Source of the DNA: Hepsetus odoe
Lineage: Eukaryota; Chordata; Actinopteri; Characiformes; Hepsetidae
Length of the DNA stretch: 64,000 nucleotides
Direction: 5' to 3'
NCBI GenBank assembly: GCA_017165825.1
Contig: CM029386.1
Location: 4,810,765-4,874,764, forward strand
Shown here: positions 61,801 through 64,000 of the stretch, piece by piece
Layout of the letters: every line of letters begins with the position of its first letter
Numbering within the stretch: position 1 is the first letter of the stretch
Program-made: the position numbers and the translations under genes
Notes under the pieces: model-generated
Told to the model about the DNA's origin: nothing
Databases searched by the model: none
Seen by the model: the letters and a program-made list of their open reading frames with translations, nothing else

Positions 61801-63985
61801 ACTGTCTGAGTGAACTGAATGATCATTCTTTAGGGCAAGAAGTCCTAATGTTCTTAAGGAAAAGAGGAGACAGTCTCTCTTTAGATCAGTGGTCAACTCT
61901 GAGGTTTGTGTTGATGAACTCTGTGGATCATCTGGATGAGTTTAACTTGAGTCATTATGACCGATCAGAGGAATATCTTCTGAACCTGTTTCCACTTGTG
62001 CAAGTGTCGAGAAAAGCTCTGTGAGTATCCTCAGCTGAAATTGTACTGTCGCTCAGTTTGTATCATGATCATGGCTTAGGAGACTTATTAAGAGATTTTA
62101 AATGTTTATTATGAGTTGGGTTTTTTTTTTTACTTTAAATTAGTTAGAAAATTTTGAAAGGGTTAACATTTTATTTCAAGCAACACATTTTGGGGGCTTG
62201 TAGTCTTCGTCCAGTTCTGGTCTCTTCACTAAGCTTTTAAACTATTTATTATGACATGTTTTAATTTAAACATGTAGGTCTGTGAAAATCTCTATTAATT
62301 ACACATTTAATGATCTTATTTATACTATTAACATTTATCACTTACCCATAAAGAAGTGTTTTAAAGCATATATTGACTCTTTATTTGATACCTAGTTATC
62401 ATGTTTTGCAGCCTCTACCCTGACTGGGGACCTTGTTACATCACCAAATGTGCCTCATTAGTGAAAGTGAAAGTGACAACCCTTGTCATTGCGAGGTCAC
62501 GGCACAGCACACATGAACCACAACGAAATTGAACCTCTGCATTTAACCCATGCACACTCAAACCCGTGCAGCAGTGGGCAGCTATTGAAAGCGCCCGGGG
62601 AGCAGTGACGGGGACGGTACCTTGTTCAAGGGTACCTCAGGGCAACCTATTGGGAAGGGGTTTGAACCCCCGATCCTCTGATCATGCGGCTAACACCCTA
62701 ACCGTTAGTCATATGTTTATAGATCAGGTTAAAAACTATCAGGTTAGAGCCATCAGTCAGTCTTGTTTAGTGTTGTGGACTCTCAGTTGAAGGTCTTGTG
62801 AGTTCTGTCCTTGGTAAATGGGATTACATTAGCGCCATTTACCAGACGCTCTTATCCAAAGCGACTTCCATGTCCTAATTACAGGGAAAGTTAAGGGTCT
62901 TGCCCAGGGACCCAGTGATGGTAGTGCTTGAGGTGGGATTCGAACTTGGGACCTCATGAGCCATAGGACCATCTCAGTAATAGTGATCATATGTTTCTTG
63001 GTTACTTGTCCCATCCCATCATTGACAAGTACTGTGTTGCTTTCCCCTAGTATTGTGCTGTGTCCGGTGCCCTGAATAAGGAGGCTGTTTAGTTTTCTCA
63101 GCTTTTAGATGACTCAAATCTGGCGCCTCGTTATGTTGCCAGATGTGCGTCATTGGTCTAAAGTATATAGATCTTAGTGAGTCACTGTAGAGCCGTCAGT
63201 AACTGTGAGTCTTATTTATTGTTGTGGAGTCTGTATCGAAGGTCTTGTGAGTTCTGTCTTTGGTTAATGCTTGTGAGCCTTACTTTTATGTTTAATTAAC
63301 CCCTGTCTCATCCCACCACAGCAGGACAATAGTGTATATATTATCATTATAATACAGAGTACCTTCCCAAAGTGGTAATATAGTTGTCTTTTGACATTTA
63401 TTTTTATGCATTTTTCCAAATGAAAAGACATAATGCCAGAAACACCAGGGTTTATATATGAAAAAAGCTTAATATTTTCAAAACATGTACCATACAGTCC
63501 GTTTTTTGACCATCATGAAAGTGAAAGTGAAAGCGACAACCCTTGTCATTGCGAGGTCAAAGCATAAATCATATCATCAAATCATATCTTTAGTTTTCAA
63601 AAGAATCCTCATGTATTAGCAGAAACACAGATAAAAAGTATTTGACATTGGATAATATCCCACGTTATAGCATCAATAATAATACCGTATTTAATAGTGA
63701 TGGCAAACCTCCAGTTTCATACAAGTGACTAATGACTAAAGTTTAATGTCTGTGAATAATTATTGGAAATCTTCATCTAAATTATGAGATACACTATAAT
63801 TATTCTCATTGCAGTCTAGCTTGGTGTAATCTTGGACAAAGGGCATGTGAAAGTCTGGGAACTGCTTTACAGCTTGTAAACTCCCTGAAAGATCTGGACC
63901 TCAGTAACAATGACCTGCAGGATTCAGGAGTGGAGCTGCTCTCTGCTGGACTGAAGAGTTCACATTGTAAACTGGAGACTCTCAG
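53740..63985 (+). CDS. NLR-2: death-fold-like/FISNA-NACHT-LRR receptor (3' end outside window)
   Basis: Fish NLR-C-like cytosolic receptor. Exons: 53740-53785, 57416-57503, 57612-57749 (doubtful), 58538-58630, 59540-59594, 59834-60038, 60298-62020, 63815-63985. Phases match at every junction, so 839 complete codons are open (793 without the doubtful exon). Order: Ser-rich linkers; a helical death-fold-like domain (LISLVKKELMSFKLLLSSDY to LRNMNQTDLANTLAS); FISNA (KLSDKYQRINEG); Walker A GVAGIGKT (~residues 301-308); Walker B LFIFDGLDE; ITSRPATACQIPP; winged-helix region; then LRR. The large exon ends at a normal NLR donor (CT|GTGAGT). All NACHT nucleotide-binding motifs look intact. The transcript would continue into more LRR exons and perhaps SPRY beyond 64000. 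The start is the first ATG joined in phase to the next exon; expression is not shown. Confidence 0.85.
53786..55040. other. NLR-2 intron 1, left part; no feature
   Basis: AT-rich intronic DNA. No gene, repeat array or mobile element was recognised. Confidence 0.5.
55045..55350 (+). repeat. Dispersed ~230-300 bp repeat, long copy
   Basis: Holds the blocks 'gggccaggagtcaggaacat', 'gctccgttctgactcatcag', 'aatgaagcacacctgtgcc', 'gtgctcagtcagaacagagc' and the end 'ctgtgaca'. An open frame across it is not conserved in other copies. Confidence 0.6.
55738..55847. other. Interleaved perfect inverted repeats (A-B-A'-B')
   Basis: Arm A (55738-55765, 28 bp) is the exact reverse complement of 55796-55823. 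Arm B (55766-55792, 27 bp) is the exact reverse complement of 55821-55847. The arms alternate, so a single strand could form either of two long hairpins or a pseudoknot, not one simple palindrome. No coding or terminator role is apparent. It lies in NLR-2 intron 1. Confidence 0.9.
55973..56034. repeat. (CA)n microsatellite
   Basis: Interrupted CA run in NLR-2 intron 1. Confidence 0.95.
56510..56830 (+). mobile_element. RTE LINE 3' fragment
   Basis: Matches the end of the RTE at 52025-52320 ('ttggtttggacatgtccaga', 'gatccactgtagtgatccct') with several small changes and an (AGAAGA) tail. The reading frame is lost. Confidence 0.8.
57000..57137 (-). mobile_element. tRNA-SINE, body type B, decayed
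   Basis: Reverse copy with 'cccagggagcagtgatga', 'gcaacctattgggtttgaat' and 'atggggccaagaccctaacc'. Confidence 0.65.
57145..57315 (+). mobile_element. V-SINE-like element, 3'-truncated
   Basis: 'gatggtggtctagtagtagg', a B box-like GTTTCGAATCC, 'tgggttcctgagcaagaccc' and 'gggactgtcccagtaatcag'. The end with TGTAAA repeats is missing. Confidence 0.7.
57416..57503 (+). CDS. NLR-2 exon 2 (linker module)
   Basis: Acceptor ttttatttacag, donor ACAAA|GTGAGT. Encodes DDLLGEREQVPATEQ, then KPQSSSSVGGTSETK. The last 15 residues resemble the EPQNASSEGETSDLK of exon 4 and the start peptide of NLR-1. Confidence 0.7.
57612..57749 (+). CDS. NLR-2 exon 3, doubtful (relic of a FISNA exon start)
   Basis: 138 bp, exactly 46 codons, so it can be included or skipped without changing frame. 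Acceptor ttcacgtccag, donor AATAA|GTATGA. Encodes QQFTEAEMHIHTLLQRTKDL, then VLSRVLARHKTSMKNK. The last part is homologous to the FISNA start of NLR-1 (ERHKASMKSRYES). DNA similarity runs on past the proposed donor to a TGA at 57762. It may be a dead duplicate exon, or one recycled with a new donor. Confidence 0.4.
58066..58142. repeat. (TA)n microsatellite
   Basis: TA/TCTA repeats in an NLR-2 intron. A second run is at 58800-58853. Confidence 0.95.
58538..58630 (+). CDS. NLR-2 exon 4 (linker module, GC donor)
   Basis: Acceptor ctgttcacag, donor TTAAA|GCAAGT, a non-canonical GC donor with otherwise perfect consensus. Encodes EQRVASPVSSCESVRS, then EPQNASSEGETSDLK, 31 codons in length. Phases on both sides fit only with this donor; the nearby GT (58635) would not keep the frame into exon 5. 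Confidence 0.7.
58908..59155 (-). mobile_element. tRNA-SINE, body type B, full length
   Basis: Reverse copy from 'aaagtgaaagtgacaaccct' to the head 'atggcctagtggttacatg'. The A box region is partly lost. Confidence 0.8.
59183..59270 (+). repeat. Dispersed ~230 bp repeat, 3' half
   Basis: 'ccccaatgaggcacacctgt', 'cacagtcagagcagagtgcc' and 'taccatgacag'. A short forward fragment of a type B SINE follows (59273-59345). Confidence 0.6.
59540..59594 (+). CDS. NLR-2 exon 5
   Basis: Acceptor tgtcactag, donor TTCAAG|GTTTGT. Encodes NAQTRTQNISSKNLESVFK. The end NLESVFK directly before an ELEHRLISLVKKEL domain is typical for fish NLRs. Confidence 0.8.
59834..60038 (+). CDS. NLR-2 exon 6 (death-fold-like domain)
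   Basis: Acceptor tttctcatcag, donor CTAGCA|GTAAGT. 68 codons encoding ELEHRLISLVKKELMSFKLL, LSSDYPVSSKKEVVDEDD and LKITLHILRNMNQTDLANTL. This all-helical, charged segment is found before FISNA in many fish NLRs and is probably a PYD-like protein-interaction domain; the fold is inferred, not shown. Confidence 0.85.
60298..62020 (+). CDS. NLR-2 exon 7 (FISNA-NACHT)
   Basis: 1723 bp with an open frame. FISNA from LVPGSHQKLKLKLSDKYQR to LLNKIYNKLYITD, then RTVLTLGVAGIGKTVSVQKF (Walker A), VLFIFDGLDECRL (Walker B), LLPSALLWITSRPATACQIP and FVHLSMLQFIAALYVFLSFL (winged-helix/NAD2 region). Ends NLFPLVQVSRKAL|GTGAGT, the usual position before the LRR exons. No degenerate motif seen. Confidence 0.92.
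62461..62708 (-). mobile_element. tRNA-SINE, body type B, nearly full length
   Basis: Reverse copy from 'gtgaaagtgaaagtgacaac' to the B box region GGGGTTTGAACCCC and 'gcggctaacaccctaaccgt'. In the NLR-2 intron before the LRR exon. Confidence 0.85.
62823..62975 (-). mobile_element. V-SINE-like element, partial
   Basis: 'ccagacgctcttatccaaag', 'ttccatgtcctaattacagg', 'gtcttgcccagggacccagt' and a B box-like 'gggattcgaacttggg'. Confidence 0.75.
62980..63810. other. Intron, no gene recognised
   Basis: Unique-looking intronic DNA. One short reverse fragment of a type B SINE tail is at 63518-63560. Confidence 0.5.
63815..63985 (+). CDS. NLR-2 first LRR exon
   Basis: 171 bp, acceptor ttctcattgcag, donor CTCAG|GTCAGA. 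Encodes LAWCNLGQRACESLGTALQL, then [20 protein letters not shown] and [14 protein letters not shown]. Phase fits exon 7. It closely resembles the NLR-1 LRR exon at 36454-36624. Confidence 0.9.
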
Positions 63986-64000
63986 GTCAGATTTCTGTCG

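Overview
The window looks like teleost fish nuclear DNA. The evidence is spliced genes with GT-AG introns, fish-type NACHT/NLR immune genes (FISNA-NACHT-LRR, one ending in PRY-SPRY), and abundant L2 and RTE LINEs, tRNA-derived SINEs and microsatellites. I cannot name the species. All calls come from reading the sequence by eye; no similarity search was run. Family names come from recognised motifs, and percentages are deliberately not given.

Layout. (1) 1-6100: gene-poor repeat DNA with (TTA)n arrays, SINE fragments, a dispersed ~230 bp repeat and a decayed L2 LINE. (2) 6203-15002, plus strand: a complete GDP-L-fucose synthase gene (gfus), nine coding exons whose phases all match and which give 319 aa; introns carry SINEs and an antisense L2. 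(3) 15000-19100: gfus 3' region with a 26-bp minisatellite and two partial tandem copies, including a decayed extra copy of the last gfus exon. (4) 19100-26720: a ~1.3 kb unknown unit present about three times, opened by LINE insertions. (5) 27270-30600: a broken Ty1/copia-type retrotransposon (half-tRNA primer site, reverse transcriptase missing) inside L2 debris, followed by a Tc1/mariner scrap. (6) 30600-33850: mostly featureless AT-rich DNA.

(7) 33850-52960, minus strand: NLR-1, an NLR-C-like gene with RING, FISNA, NACHT, three LRR exons and PRY-SPRY. It carries several frame-breaking lesions, so it is probably a pseudogene or encodes only a shortened FISNA-NACHT protein. Its 5' intron holds an RTE LINE into which a full-length L2 LINE with both ORFs open has jumped, flanked by a 7-bp target duplication. 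(8) 53740-63985, plus strand: NLR-2, which starts about 0.8 kb from the proposed 5' end of NLR-1 and points the other way. It has short N-terminal linker exons, a death-fold-like exon, one large FISNA-NACHT exon and the first LRR exon, and continues past the window. Apart from one doubtful cassette exon, its frame is open throughout.

How the genes relate: gfus is a housekeeping enzyme of GDP-fucose synthesis. The two NLRs form a head-to-head immune receptor pair and share a small N-terminal peptide module at DNA level, so they probably arose by duplication within a local NLR cluster. The sequence itself gives no direct link between gfus and the NLRs.
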